The notes under the pieces are model-generated. The model did not search any database, had not been told where the DNA came from, and saw nothing but the letters and a program-made list of their open reading frames with translations. From positions 124,001 through 188,000 of the forward strand of contig NZ_JAVLAT010000003.1 of assembly GCF_032190615.1 (NCBI RefSeq): a stretch of 64,000 nt of DNA, given 5' to 3'. The translations under genes were made by a program, and so were the position numbers. This document shows, in pieces, positions 1 to 8,182 of this stretch. This DNA is from Brucella pseudogrignonensis (GTDB taxonomy: Bacteria > Pseudomonadota > Alphaproteobacteria > Rhizobiales > Rhizobiaceae). Position 1 is the stretch's first letter. Every line of letters begins with the position of its first letter.

Positions 1-804
1 TGTCGAACTGAATGCTGAACCAGATAATCCGCTCCCGTCTGCGCGACTGTGAGAACCGATGGCTACGCTGTTCTCAGCTGTCACTTCCGCATGTTCACCC
101 AGTGCGACAGCCCCGTTTGTCGTAACATAGGTTTTTGTCCCGATTGCAACGATATTGCTAAGTTCGATTTGTAAACTTGAAATGTCATTTATTAAATCAC
201 CATTTCGATCAAGAACGATCCGAGTTACTGGATCGATCGTGTAGCCAGTTGCTGCGCCAGCGCCGAGGGAAACATTGTTATCTCCGACGATGCCAAAACC
301 CGCCATCGCGCCCGATGAAACATTGCGGTCTCCTATACTCAACGACCCAGCGTAGAAACCTGAATTCGTGTTTTGACTGCCACTGGTTTGTGCCCCTGCA
401 CCCGCACCAATTGAAGCATTGTAACTGCCAATCGAGTAAAAGCCGGTTGAATCTCCTACATAAGAATTTGATTTACCGTTGGAATTTTTCCCGGCAGTCA
501 GTCCAATATAAACACCGGCATCACCCGCCGCATCATTACCGGCACCGTGGCCCACTGCGGTTACACCCATACCATTTGCATTAGCGAGTGACCCTAAAGC
601 TACACTTTCCATTCCATTTGCTGCTGCATCATATCCGATAGCAATAGTGCGCCCACCTACTGCTTCAGCACTCTGCCCTATTGCTATGGAACCTACACCG
701 CTTGCGATAGTCGCTGTATTTCCCAAAGCTATCGCACCGTCGCCGAGGTTAGTTTCTATCCAAGAATTCAACACTGATAGATCGACATCCATAGCGGATG
801 ATCC
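1..804 (-). pseudogene. YadA-like trimeric autotransporter adhesin, head-domain fragment
   Basis: The minus strand is open through the whole stretch and encodes serial head-domain repeats of the YadA/Hep-Hag type, recognisable as SVAIG, SIAIG and TIAIG blocks followed by A.A or N.A (for example GSIAIGQSAEA and ESVALGSLANANG). Such heads form the trimeric adhesive tip of outer-membrane autotransporters. The 3-prime part, with stalk and beta-barrel anchor, lies beyond the left edge. At the 5-prime side the frame runs to position 804, where the IS3-family element begins, and meets a stop inside that element at 814-816. There is no signal peptide; the first in-frame ATG (790-792) is internal to the head. 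The missing upstream part is not elsewhere in the window. The gene therefore looks inactivated by an IS insertion with rearrangement. Confidence 0.82.
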
Positions 805-893
805 TGTCCGACATCAACGCCCATGAGACCAAATTGTATTAATTGAGAAGAGAGGGTTTTCGGCTCATCATAGCTTTATCAAAGGACGCAAAG

Positions 894-1268
894 ATGAGAC
901 AGAAACCCGTTCCCCAAACGTCTTCTGCGGAGAAGACGATCAAAGATATCCGTCGTGCCACGCGTAAACATTATTCGGCCGAGGATAAAATCCGTATTGT
1001 TCTGGAAGGTCTGCGCGGGGAAGACAGCATTGCTGCGATCTGCCGCCGCGAAGGGATTGCAGAGAGCCTGTATTATAGCTGGTCGAAGGAATTCCTTGAA
1101 GCTGGCAAGAAGCGCCTTGCAGGCGACACCGCCCGTTCTGCCACCAGCGACGAAGTAAAAGCGCTGCGTCGTGAAAGCCGTGACCTGAAGGAGGCATTAG
1201 CCGACGTCACCCTGGAAAACCGCCTGCTCAAAAAAAGCATGATCGGGGATGGGGGCGACGACGAATGA
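894..1268 (+). CDS. IS3-family transposase OrfA (helix-turn-helix)
   Basis: About 124 residues. The N-terminal two-thirds is an HTH_Tnp_1 fold (KHYSAEDKIRIVLEGLRGED followed by AAICRREGIAESLYYSWSKEFL), which in IS3 and IS911 binds the terminal repeats. The C-terminal part (LRRESRDLKEALADVTLENR) has the leucine-zipper spacing of OrfA proteins. The ATG at 894 is chosen because AAGGACG sits just upstream; an upstream TTG at 843 is possible but has no site. The stop overlaps the start of OrfB by 4 bases (ATGA), so the products are translationally coupled rather than obviously joined by a programmed frameshift. Confidence 0.85.
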   Translation: MRQKPVPQTSSAEKTIKDIRRATRKHYSAEDKIRIVLEGLRGEDSIAAICRREGIAESLYYSWSKEFLEAGKKRLAGDTARSATSDEVKALRRESRDLKEALADVTLENRLLKKSMIGDGGDDE

Positions 1269-2245
1269 GATATCCCGCCACCGAAAAGCTTGAGATCATC
1301 CGGCTTGTGGAGCAGTCGCATTTGTCAGCCAGGCAGACGCTGGAAAAGCTGGGCATTCCAAGGCCGACCTTCTATCGATGGTATAGTCGCTTCCTTGCCC
1401 ACGGTGTCGAAGGACTGGAAGAGCGGACGTCCGCAGCTTCGCGGGTGTGGAATCGTATCCCTGACGATATCCGGGATCGCATCATCGCACTGGCGCTCGA
1501 TCATGCCGACCTGTCACCGCGTGAACTGGCGGTGAAGTTCACTGATACGGAAAGTTATTTTGTATCAGAGGCTTCGGTCTATCGCTTACTCAAGGCTCAC
1601 GACCTGGTCACGTCGCCAGCCTATATTGTCATCAAGGCCAATGACGAGTTCAAGGACAAGACCACGAGGCCGAACGAGATGTGGCAAACCGACTTCACCT
1701 ACCTGAAGGTCATCGGCTGGGGATGGTTTTACCTATCGACCATCCTCGACGATTATTCCCGTTACATCATCGCCTGGAAGCTGTGCACCAGCATGAAGGT
1801 GGATGACGTCACCGATACACTCGATCTTGCATTGGCCGCCTCAGGCTGTGACAAGGTCAAGGTTGAGCACCGGCCGCGTCTGCTGTCGGACAACGGTTCG
1901 TGTTACGTCGCCTCCGATCTCGGCGAATGGCTGGAGAAATACAAGATCGACCAGGTTCACGGCGCTCCCGGCCACCCGCAGACGCAAGGGAAAATCGAAC
2001 GCTGGCACCAGACGCTGAAGAACCGCATCCTGCTTGAAAACTACTTCTTCAAGGAGGACCTCGAAGCCCAGATTGCAGCCTTCGTCGAGCATTACAATCA
2101 TCGCCGTTACCATGAGAGCCTCGACAATCTCACTCCCGCCGACGTCTACTTCGGACGCGCACAGACCATCCTGCTCGAACGCGAAAGGATCAAACGAGAC
2201 ACCATCAGAAAACGCCGCTTGAACCACCAGGCCAAAGCCGCTTAA
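1265..2245 (+). CDS. IS3-family transposase OrfB (DDE integrase)
   Basis: A 326-residue rve-type transposase. It has an N-terminal HTH region (SARQTLEKLGIPRPTFYRWY), then the catalytic core with the first Asp in WQTDFTY, the second in LLSDNGSCY, and the Glu in GKIERWHQTLKNR preceded by GHPQTQ. All three acidic residues are present and the frame is unbroken, so the element may still be mobile. It overlaps OrfA by 4 bases. The C-terminus is basic (RKRRLNHQAK), as is usual for the family. Confidence 0.88.
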   Translation: MRYPATEKLEIIRLVEQSHLSARQTLEKLGIPRPTFYRWYSRFLAHGVEGLEERTSAASRVWNRIPDDIRDRIIALALDHADLSPRELAVKFTDTESYFVSEASVYRLLKAHDLVTSPAYIVIKANDEFKDKTTRPNEMWQTDFTYLKVIGWGWFYLSTILDDYSRYIIAWKLCTSMKVDDVTDTLDLALAASGCDKVKVEHRPRLLSDNGSCYVASDLGEWLEKYKIDQVHGAPGHPQTQGKIERWHQTLKNRILLENYFFKEDLEAQIAAFVEHYNHRRYHESLDNLTPADVYFGRAQTILLERERIKRDTIRKRRLNHQAKAA

Positions 2246-2319
2246 ATCAAACCCAAAACCGAGCCGGAAACTCCAATCTTCAAAAACACAAATAGTCTCA
2301 AATCATTCGACGACGGACA

Positions 2320-2385
2320 CTCGCTGCATAACTGTGTCCAGAATTAAGCCATGATCCGTTCAATTTGAATTTTTGCAACAGAACC
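2320..2385 (-). mobile_element. IS6-family terminal stub
   Basis: Read on the minus strand, this begins GGGTTCTGTTGCAAAAATTC, an IS6/IS26-type terminal inverted repeat close to the ends at 26652 and 27467. Only about 66 bases remain between the IS3 element and the IS5 fragment. The stub abuts sequence homologous to the interior of the IS5 copy at 42933-43870, as expected when an IS6-type element makes an adjacent deletion. Confidence 0.55.
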
Positions 2386-2721
2386 CTTGAAAACCATCCT
2401 CAAACGCTGGCCGTGGTTACGGCATATCTTTGCTGATGGTGGATACGCGGGACCCAAGCTCAAAGACAGGTTGGAAAAGGTCGGAAAATTTACGCTGGAA
2501 ATCGTCAAACGATCCGATCACGCTGAGGGCTTCAAACTCTTACCACGCCGATGGGTTGTCGAGCGAACGTTTGCATGGCTCGGACGTTGCCGTAGATTGG
2601 CCAAAGATTTCGAAAAACCGTCGCGTCTGCTGAAGCCTGGGTCTACATCGCAAACATCCGCCTGCTCACCCGGCGCATCGCAAGAGCCTGATATCGTTAC
2701 ATTCATTATGAGTCAGGCTCT
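2386..2721 (+). mobile_element. IS5-family (IS427 group) 3-prime fragment with frameshifted transposase
   Basis: Near-identical to the 3-prime third of the intact IS5-type element at 42933-43870, starting inside the transposase at [20 protein letters not shown] and running to the element end (TCAGGCTCT at 2713-2721). It keeps the DGG Asp and the WVVER Glu. One A is missing in the GAAAAACC run near 2611-2619 compared with the intact copy, so the frame slips after KDFEK and the usual ending ([11 protein letters not shown]) lies in another frame. The right end stops 4 bases before the anti-sigma stop codon, so that gene is left whole. Confidence 0.8.
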
Positions 2722-2725
2722 AAGG

Positions 2726-3433
2726 TCACAATGGAGTTTTTGCATAGCCTTTTGAGAGAATTGGTCCTGTCGGGCGTCCTGTCGGTGAACCACCCGCCGG
2801 CTCCAGTGTGAGTTCATAAAGCTGCTCACCACGCGGCAAGGGCAAATCTGGCCCCTTCAACTGAGCTGAATGCGCGCCTTCAAGCAACCCCATTGAGACA
2901 GGCCCCATCTCCTTTGACGGAAGCGTCCAAACCTGAATGGTTTTGCCCGATGGAATTTCGACATTGTTTAACAGGCGAACGCGGGCACTTTCATTGCCGA
3001 AATCTTCAACTATTGCTTGAACGCCTCCAGTATCATCCAGCAAAACAGCGATCACAACCGGCTCAATGGTTCGTGTAAGCGACCATCCGAGACCGAGGGC
3101 AAAAAATATCGATGCGGCTGATGCCGAGAGTGCTGCTAGTCGCCATCCATTAACACCAGGCTTGTTATCGTTGGCATTTTTGACAGGTATTATTGCCGGG
3201 GCCGGGTTATCCGAAAGCTGATTTTGAACAGTTTCCCAGACGCGTTCATCGACGCACATCGGCGTAACGGATGTATCGAGTGCCAAAAAGCGCTCCCTAC
3301 TATTAGCAACTGCGTGCTTCAGTTCGTCACTGCGGCTGATTTCGGTTTCGACCTGAAGTGCTTCGTCCGGGTTAAGCAGGCCAAGCACATACTCGTCAGC
3401 AAGCTCGGGAATATTATCGAATGATTTGATCAT
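2726..3433 (-). CDS. RskA-type anti-sigma factor
   Basis: About 235 residues. The N-terminal cytoplasmic domain ([20 protein letters not shown]) matches anti-sigma-K/ChrR-like zinc-less domains that hold an ECF sigma factor. One membrane segment follows at about residues 97-120 ([20 protein letters not shown]). The periplasmic RskA domain ends with the family's typical tail ([17 protein letters not shown]). It would tether and inactivate the sigma factor encoded just upstream. The ATG at 3433 overlaps the sigma stop by 4 bases (ATGA); an ATG at 3442 is in frame and also possible. The C-terminus ends 4 bases from IS5 debris but appears complete. Confidence 0.85.
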   Translation of the reverse strand: MIKSFDNIPELADEYVLGLLNPDEALQVETEISRSDELKHAVANSRERFLALDTSVTPMCVDERVWETVQNQLSDNPAPAIIPVKNANDNKPGVNGWRLAALSASAASIFFALGLGWSLTRTIEPVVIAVLLDDTGGVQAIVEDFGNESARVRLLNNVEIPSGKTIQVWTLPSKEMGPVSMGLLEGAHSAQLKGPDLPLPRGEQLYELTLEPAGGSPTGRPTGPILSKGYAKTPL

Positions 3434-3975
3434 GTCATACATGCCCGCAATGCGTTGAGACCTCGTCTTACCCAGGATTTTGCGGTACCCAAAGGTATTT
3501 GTAATCGCCCAGCGATTTCACCATGCGTATAGCCTCCCACATAGGCCATGAGAATGCCATCTCGCTTGTCTTTATCGAGAGCGTTAAGACAATCCCTGAG
3601 CTGGCTCGTTTGATCAAGTTGATACCAGGCTGTCAAAATTTCTTTTGAATGTTCGGCTTCGCTTAAAGCGTCGACATCATCCACTGTCTGCTCACGTTTG
3701 CCGTCGCGCAATGCATTCAAAGCACGGTTACGAACAATTGCATAAATCCACCCCTTAGCAGAGCCTTGATCGGGCGCATATTGGTGTGAGTGGGTCCATA
3801 TTCGAATGAGCGCTTCCTGCAAAACTTCTTCCGCCAGTTCGCGGCGACGAAGAATGCGGTGCGCAACAGCCAGCAATCGTCCCGATTCCTGATCATAGAT
3901 AGCACGGAGTCCTGACCGATCACGCCGCACGCAGGCAGCAATAGCCTTTGCCAGTTCATCCGGTTGCCCGCCCAT
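3430..3975 (-). CDS. ECF RNA polymerase sigma factor, SigK-like
   Basis: A 181-residue sigma-70 family protein of ECF size. Region 2 spans roughly residues 20-90 (LAVAHRILRRRELAEEVLQE, then WIYAIVRNRALNALRD). Region 4 lies at about 115-175, with the helix-turn-helix GYTHGEIAGRLQIPLGTAKS. The start at 3975 is chosen because GAGGAG sits 8 bases upstream; earlier in-frame ATGs lack spacing. It is translationally coupled to the RskA-type anti-sigma gene and divergent from the DUF4394 gene. In mycobacteria SigK and RskA control fasciclin-domain exported proteins, and a fasciclin gene lies 2 kb away, so that protein is a likely target. This regulatory link is inferred from neighbourhood. Confidence 0.88.
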   Translation of the reverse strand: MGGQPDELAKAIAACVRRDRSGLRAIYDQESGRLLAVAHRILRRRELAEEVLQEALIRIWTHSHQYAPDQGSAKGWIYAIVRNRALNALRDGKREQTVDDVDALSEAEHSKEILTAWYQLDQTSQLRDCLNALDKDKRDGILMAYVGGYTHGEIAGRLQIPLGTAKSWVRRGLNALRACMT

Positions 3976-4041
3976 TTCACACATCTCCTCATCCGTTCGA
4001 CAGATTAGCCTTAATTCATATACGCAGGAAACAGGCAAACA

Positions 4042-4076
4042 GATGCAGTTGAAATTTTATTTTTCTCCACTGCATC
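4042..4076. promoter_or_regulatory. 8-bp inverted repeat between divergent sigma and DUF4394 genes
   Basis: GATGCAGT (4042-4049) and ACTGCATC (4069-4076) form a perfect inverted repeat around a 19-base AT-rich spacer. It lies inside the 193-bp divergent promoter region, 66 bp before the sigma start and 92 bp before the DUF4394 start. The layout suits a dimeric regulator or a shared control site. No regulator can be named. Confidence 0.4.
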
Positions 4077-4168
4077 CAAACCGGTGGTCCCACGTGTCTG
4101 ATAATCAGAGGCGCTGAAATCGACGATACGAACGGCAGCTTCGAACAACGAAACAAAGGAGAGAAACG

Positions 4169-4960
4169 ATGCGTATTATTCAGCTGGCACTGGCTACATC
4201 CACAATTCTTGGCGTTTCGATTATTCATGGCACAGCCGCACCTGCGCTTGGCCTTGTCGGTGACAAGACGCTGGTGATGTTTGACACAGGTGACGGCAAA
4301 GTCACAAAGACGATGGAAGTTGATGGCGTTGAAAATCTGGTTGGTATTGATTTTCGACCTGTCGATAAGACTGTTGTCGGCGTTACCGGGGATCATCGGA
4401 TCGTCGCAATCAATCTCGATCGTGGAGCGACGACAGAAATCGCGAAAATGAATAAGATGTTGCCACTATCAGAAGGGCAGGCTGTCGTTGTTGATTTTAA
4501 CCCGATGGCAGACCGGTTGCGTTTCATGACTGGCACGACAAATCATCGTGTTCATCCGGATACGGGTGAAGTCACGGTAGACGGCAAGCTGGCATATGAA
4601 AACGGTGATGCAGGTGAGGGCCCTGAAAGCAAAATTGTCGCCGCTGCTTACACCAACTCAATCGGTAAGCCCGAAAAGACCGCTATGTTTAATATCGATG
4701 CTGGCAATAAAACACTTGTGCAGCAAACGAAGCCAAATGACGGAACGCTGAAAACAATCGGCAATCTTGAAATCGAGGGGAGCCCGGAGACTTACGCGTT
4801 CGATATTCATGGAATGGCGGAAGGCAAGAACACGGCCTATCTCGTTGCAGACAACACGGTTTACACGGTAAATCTTGAAACTGGCGCTGCCACCAAAATC
4901 GGCACCGTTGAGAAACTGGAAAGCAATATGCGCGATGTGGCTATTTTGCCAGCGTCATAA
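4169..4960 (+). CDS. secreted DUF4394-domain protein
   Basis: A 263-residue protein with an N-terminal signal peptide (RIIQLALATSTILGVSII, then AA before PALGLVGD). The mature part repeats short beta-propeller-like units of the DUF4394 type (GLVGDKTLVMFDTGDGKV, NLVGIDFRPVDKTVVGV, VDFNPMADRLRFMTGTTNHR, TAYLVADNTVYTVNLETG). The biochemical role of the family is unknown. A strong AAAGGAGAGAAACG ribosome site precedes the ATG. It is divergent from the sigma/anti-sigma pair and convergent with the hydrolase gene. It is probably periplasmic or secreted and part of the sigma regulon, which is inference. Confidence 0.8.
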   Translation: MRIIQLALATSTILGVSIIHGTAAPALGLVGDKTLVMFDTGDGKVTKTMEVDGVENLVGIDFRPVDKTVVGVTGDHRIVAINLDRGATTEIAKMNKMLPLSEGQAVVVDFNPMADRLRFMTGTTNHRVHPDTGEVTVDGKLAYENGDAGEGPESKIVAAAYTNSIGKPEKTAMFNIDAGNKTLVQQTKPNDGTLKTIGNLEIEGSPETYAFDIHGMAEGKNTAYLVADNTVYTVNLETGAATKIGTVEKLESNMRDVAILPAS

Positions 4961-4971
4961 TTTCCGGAATG

Positions 4972-4998
4972 GGGCCGGTTTCAAATCGGCCCTTTTTC
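4972..4998. terminator. bidirectional rho-independent terminator
   Basis: GGGCCG (4972-4977) pairs with CGGCCC (4987-4992) around a short AT loop, followed by a T tract. It sits between the convergent DUF4394 and hydrolase genes and overlaps the last codons of the hydrolase gene. Confidence 0.7.
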
Positions 4999-5952
4999 TT
5001 TTTTTGCCTCATCGATAATCTGACGCTCCACTAGCCTGGCCACAAAACTCAAATCTATGTCTCGCCCCGCAAGCTTCTTAATGGCTGAGGCCACAAGGTC
5101 GCGTGCCACATAGTCAGATTTGTGCCCCATGCCTTTAATCACATAAAGTTCTGATCGTGCTATATCTTTGGCGAGTTGTCGGGCATGCACATCAGGCGAT
5201 ACAATATCATCGGTTTCACCCGTGATAATGATAGTTGGTGCAGCGATCCGTTTGTATTGTTCATAAGTAGTTTCAGCCCAGTCACATAATGCGCCGAGTT
5301 CTCGCGCATTATGTCGGAAAGCGCGGGGCCGCAACGCTTGCCATGCCTTTGTCCAGCAGGTGTAGCCGGGTGGATATTTATTCGGCGTGAAGACCGATTT
5401 CATTGCTGCTCTTAGACTTAATAGGCCAATTGTTGGCGCAACCAATAAACTGAACAAGGCTCCAATCATAGGAGCTTTTGCCAGATTGTTATACCATGAG
5501 ATGCCGCCAACCCACGGATAGACAGCTGGTGAGAGGAAAATCAAACCCGCTACGCGTTCGGGATGACGAACAGCCAATGCGGCGGCAACCGCTCCACCGT
5601 AAGAGTGTCCGATAATCGTTGCGCTTTCGATGCCGCGTAACTGCATGAGTTTGGCTATCGCATCGGCCTGAGCGTCGGGGCGAACATTATCGACGGGTCC
5701 ATCTTCGGATAGCCCATGTCCGGGCCGATCTACAAAAAGCATCTGAATATCGTCAAAGCGCTTATTATGAAATGTGTAAAGAGAATCAAGAAGACTTGTA
5801 CTCGCCCCATGAATGAATAGCGCAGTATTCTTCGCCGCTAAAGATTTCGAGGAGATAAGAATACTGTTTAGTCGAAAACCTCCCACATCAAAAGAAATTG
5901 CATTCTCCTGTATGTTCATCGCCATCCTCAAAACATGCGTAACCGGACTCAT
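4981..5952 (-). CDS. alpha/beta-hydrolase fold protein
   Basis: A 323-residue alpha/beta hydrolase. The oxyanion region is FIHGASTS, the nucleophile elbow is GHSYGG (Ser nucleophile), the acid is probably the Asp in ITGETDDIVSP, and the His is in KGMGHKSD. A cap region lies between about residues 150 and 225. The substrate cannot be told. GGAG sits 8 bases before the ATG at 5952; in-frame ATGs at 5925 and 5919 are alternatives. It follows the fasciclin gene on the same strand with a 60-bp gap, so the two probably form one transcription unit. There is no signal peptide, which suggests a cytoplasmic enzyme. Confidence 0.8.
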   Translation of the reverse strand: MSPVTHVLRMAMNIQENAISFDVGGFRLNSILISSKSLAAKNTALFIHGASTSLLDSLYTFHNKRFDDIQMLFVDRPGHGLSEDGPVDNVRPDAQADAIAKLMQLRGIESATIIGHSYGGAVAAALAVRHPERVAGLIFLSPAVYPWVGGISWYNNLAKAPMIGALFSLLVAPTIGLLSLRAAMKSVFTPNKYPPGYTCWTKAWQALRPRAFRHNARELGALCDWAETTYEQYKRIAAPTIIITGETDDIVSPDVHARQLAKDIARSELYVIKGMGHKSDYVARDLVASAIKKLAGRDIDLSFVARLVERQIIDEAKKEKGPI

Positions 5953-6012
5953 TTTAGTGTCTCCGGCCTGACAGGCTATCCGGTCGGAGCCGTTTATTCA
6001 CATTGAAACCTG

Positions 6013-6567
6013 TTACATTTTGGGTAAAAGCACCTTATCAATAACGTGTATTACTCCGTTTGACTGTTTTACGTCTGCTATTGTTACGTGAGCAACAGTT
6101 CCGTTTTCATCGGTAAGCGTAATCTTTCCCATCGCCTCTTTGGCCTTTAGAAGGCAGCCGCCCACTGTTTTGATGTCGTGTGTTCCTTTGTCATCGGCTA
6201 TCATTTTGGCGATATTCTTTGACATGGCGTCAGCGGCAACAACGTGACAGGTGAGGACCTTCGTTAACTTTTCTTTGTTTTCGGGCTTCAAAAGAGTATT
6301 GACTGTTCCTTCTGGTAAGGCAGCGAAAGCTTCATTGGTTGGCGCAAAAACTGTAAAGGGGCCTTTTCCTTTGAGCGTATCTACCAGACCCGCAGCTTTA
6401 ACGGCAGCGACGAGCGTTGTATGATCCTTGGAATTCATTGCATTGTCGACAATGGTTTTGTTGTCATACATTGCGGCTCCGCCGACGTTCGGATTTTCAG
6501 CAAAAGCCGCGGTAGAGATCACGGAAAAAATAGCTGCGACGGTGAGTGCCTGTTTCGAAAAACGCAT
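6013..6567 (-). CDS. secreted fasciclin (FAS1) domain protein
   Basis: A 184-residue protein with a signal peptide (QALTVAAIFSVISTAAFA) and one FAS1 domain. The hallmarks are TVFAPTNEAFAALPEGTVN (H1-like motif), the central YH-like segment HVVAADAMS, and the end motif NGVIHVIDKVLLPK (H2). It resembles MPT70/MPT83-type proteins. FAS1 proteins usually serve in adhesion or periplasmic binding. GGGAGGAG precedes the ATG. It heads a likely two-gene unit with the hydrolase. A SigK/RskA-type pair 2 kb away makes sigma-dependent control likely, as in mycobacteria, but no matching promoter motif could be shown by eye. Confidence 0.88.
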   Translation of the reverse strand: MRFSKQALTVAAIFSVISTAAFAENPNVGGAAMYDNKTIVDNAMNSKDHTTLVAAVKAAGLVDTLKGKGPFTVFAPTNEAFAALPEGTVNTLLKPENKEKLTKVLTCHVVAADAMSKNIAKMIADDKGTHDIKTVGGCLLKAKEAMGKITLTDENGTVAHVTIADVKQSNGVIHVIDKVLLPKM

Positions 6568-7162
6568 TATTTCATTCTCCTCCCTAAACCCGGATTTTTA
6601 CCGGATCACCCACATATTTGGGGGCACATCAAATTACGAATCTGCCGGTGGATCAGATCAGTCTTCAGAATAATATTATTCAGTCGTGAATATAGCAGCT
6701 CAGGGAATATCCGTATTGGTTGAGAAATTTGAATAGAACGTGAGGCGGAATGACGTCCGCTTGCCCGTGTTAGTAAGTTTTGGAATATGACAATGTGAAA
6801 GCGTCGCGTTCGCTGATCAATGAGAAGCCTTTTAATAACCGTATTGGGTTGGACACGGTCTTTGTTCCTGTATGGAGAAACGGGATTTATTTGTAGATAT
6901 GATTGATTGAGAACGGACGGTAATTTCTGGTTTCCGTTGTTGCCAATCATTATCGGGATCAGTTCTTGACTGGCAATCAGTGCAGTGCAAGACTTTTTGA
7001 GTAACGTGGGTTCGTTCTGTTCCAGCTTCCTGCGCACCTGAAAACCAAGAATATTCATAATATATTGTGGAGCTTAGTGCTATATTTCTCGGTATAGAAG
7101 CAAAATAGTATAGATTTTTGAAGTGAATTCTCTTTTATATTTAGGTAAAGAATAACAAATTT
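6568..7162. other. 595-bp AT-rich intergenic region
   Basis: No convincing gene was found on either strand. A 150-codon opening on the minus strand (6606-7058) has no family resemblance, no ribosome site and poor codon character. The 5-prime leader and promoter of the fasciclin gene lie at its left edge. The rest shows only scattered AT-rich tracts, possibly decayed sequence. Confidence 0.4.
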
Positions 7163-8182
7163 CTAAAATTCTGGAATGTTTTCCTTAAATATCACTTGGA
7201 CGCGTGGTGGATGATGATCGAAAGGTTGACCTTTGATACTGCTTATCAAAATCGCCAATGACTCGCGCGCTTCCACGCGCGGATTCTGGTCAATGACGGC
7301 ATCCATCGTGCCATTCAACAGAAGTCGTTTGGTGCCTTCGGTCAGTTCATGCCCGATGAAAATAATGGAATCTGTTTTGCCTGAATCCATCAACGCCTGC
7401 CCGATACCTTGATTGCCTGCACCGAGATTATAGATACCTGCAAGGCCGGGGTGGCGTTTAAGCAAAGCTATGGTCTCTGAATAAGCCTTTTCGCGGCTGT
7501 CTTCGATTTCGTTTAGTTCGACGATACTGAGACGCGGAAACTCCTCCGCGATAACACGGCGAAAGCCCATCTCACGCTCTTCATGGCCACGATAGGAAAG
7601 CGAACCGGCAAACAGCGCAATCTTGCCTTCTGCCGAGCGGCCAAGAAAACGACCGAGAACATAACCGCCGAGGCGCCCCGCGGCGCGGTTATCGATGCCA
7701 ATATAACCGACGCGCGGTATATGCAGAATGTCAGACGCAATGGTGACGATATGTGCGCCGGATTGGGCCAGCGAGCGCATGGCTTCGCGCACCGTCGGGT
7801 GATCCAGTGCAATTACGCCAACGCCTTGCGCCTGTCCTTTGAGGCCTTCAAGCGCACGCGCAAGCGTGTTTGGATTGAAGCCTTCGACACTGTGAAGCCT
7901 CAACTCGACTTGAGGTTGTAGCGCGGCCTGTCTGGCAATTTCGTCACGCAGATTGGCTATAAAGGTGTTCGTGCCAGCCGGCAGAACGAAATCGAGTCTG
8001 ATGCTGTCGGCAAACTGCGCGTCCGGCGGAGTGCTGCCGGGCAGATAGCCAAGATTGCGAGCAGCTTCGAGGACGATTTCGCGTGTGCGCTCTTTCACGC
8101 CTTCGCGATTGTTTAGAACGCGATCAACCGTAGCGCTTGAGACGCCTGCTATTCTGGCAATATCGCTGACCGTGGAACGCAA
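7163..8182 (-). CDS. LacI-family transcriptional regulator
   Basis: About 339 residues. The N-terminal DNA-binding domain is TVSDIARIAGVSSATVDRVL followed by a hinge (REIVLEAARNLGYLP). The rest is a periplasmic-binding-protein-like sensor domain (residues about 65-335; GVGVIALDHPTVREAM, GYIGIDNRAAGRLGGYVLGR). The TTG at 8182 is chosen because GAGGGG sits just upstream and the DNA-binding domain starts there; the open frame extends to an ATG at 8254. It is divergent from the oxidoreductase gene at 8528 and probably represses that operon in response to a sugar or derivative. Confidence 0.85.
   Translation of the reverse strand: MRSTVSDIARIAGVSSATVDRVLNNREGVKERTREIVLEAARNLGYLPGSTPPDAQFADSIRLDFVLPAGTNTFIANLRDEIARQAALQPQVELRLHSVEGFNPNTLARALEGLKGQAQGVGVIALDHPTVREAMRSLAQSGAHIVTIASDILHIPRVGYIGIDNRAAGRLGGYVLGRFLGRSAEGKIALFAGSLSYRGHEEREMGFRRVIAEEFPRLSIVELNEIEDSREKAYSETIALLKRHPGLAGIYNLGAGNQGIGQALMDSGKTDSIIFIGHELTEGTKRLLLNGTMDAVIDQNPRVEARESLAILISSIKGQPFDHHPPRVQVIFKENIPEF

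Larger units (their letters stand above)
805..2319 (+). mobile_element. IS3-family insertion sequence, apparently complete
   Basis: The element carries the two-gene layout of IS3-family transposons. Its ends begin TGTCCG at 805 and finish CGGACA at 2319, with the usual TG...CA termini. Aligning the left 25 bases (805-829) with the reverse complement of the right 25 (2295-2319) gives 16 matches, including TGTCCG and an inner TGAGAC. I find no 3-4 bp target duplication: the left flank ends GATCC and the right flank begins CTCGC. The element either inserted and then recombined, or its boundaries are off by a few bases. Confidence 0.75.

Noticed and set aside
177..584. Plus-strand 135-codon opening rich in His and Cys
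   Set aside because: It is the shadow of the minus-strand YadA-like head repeats, which have clear family motifs.
6606..7058. Minus-strand 150-codon opening upstream of the fasciclin gene
   Set aside because: No family resemblance, no ribosome site, low-quality composition; treated as non-coding AT-rich DNA.
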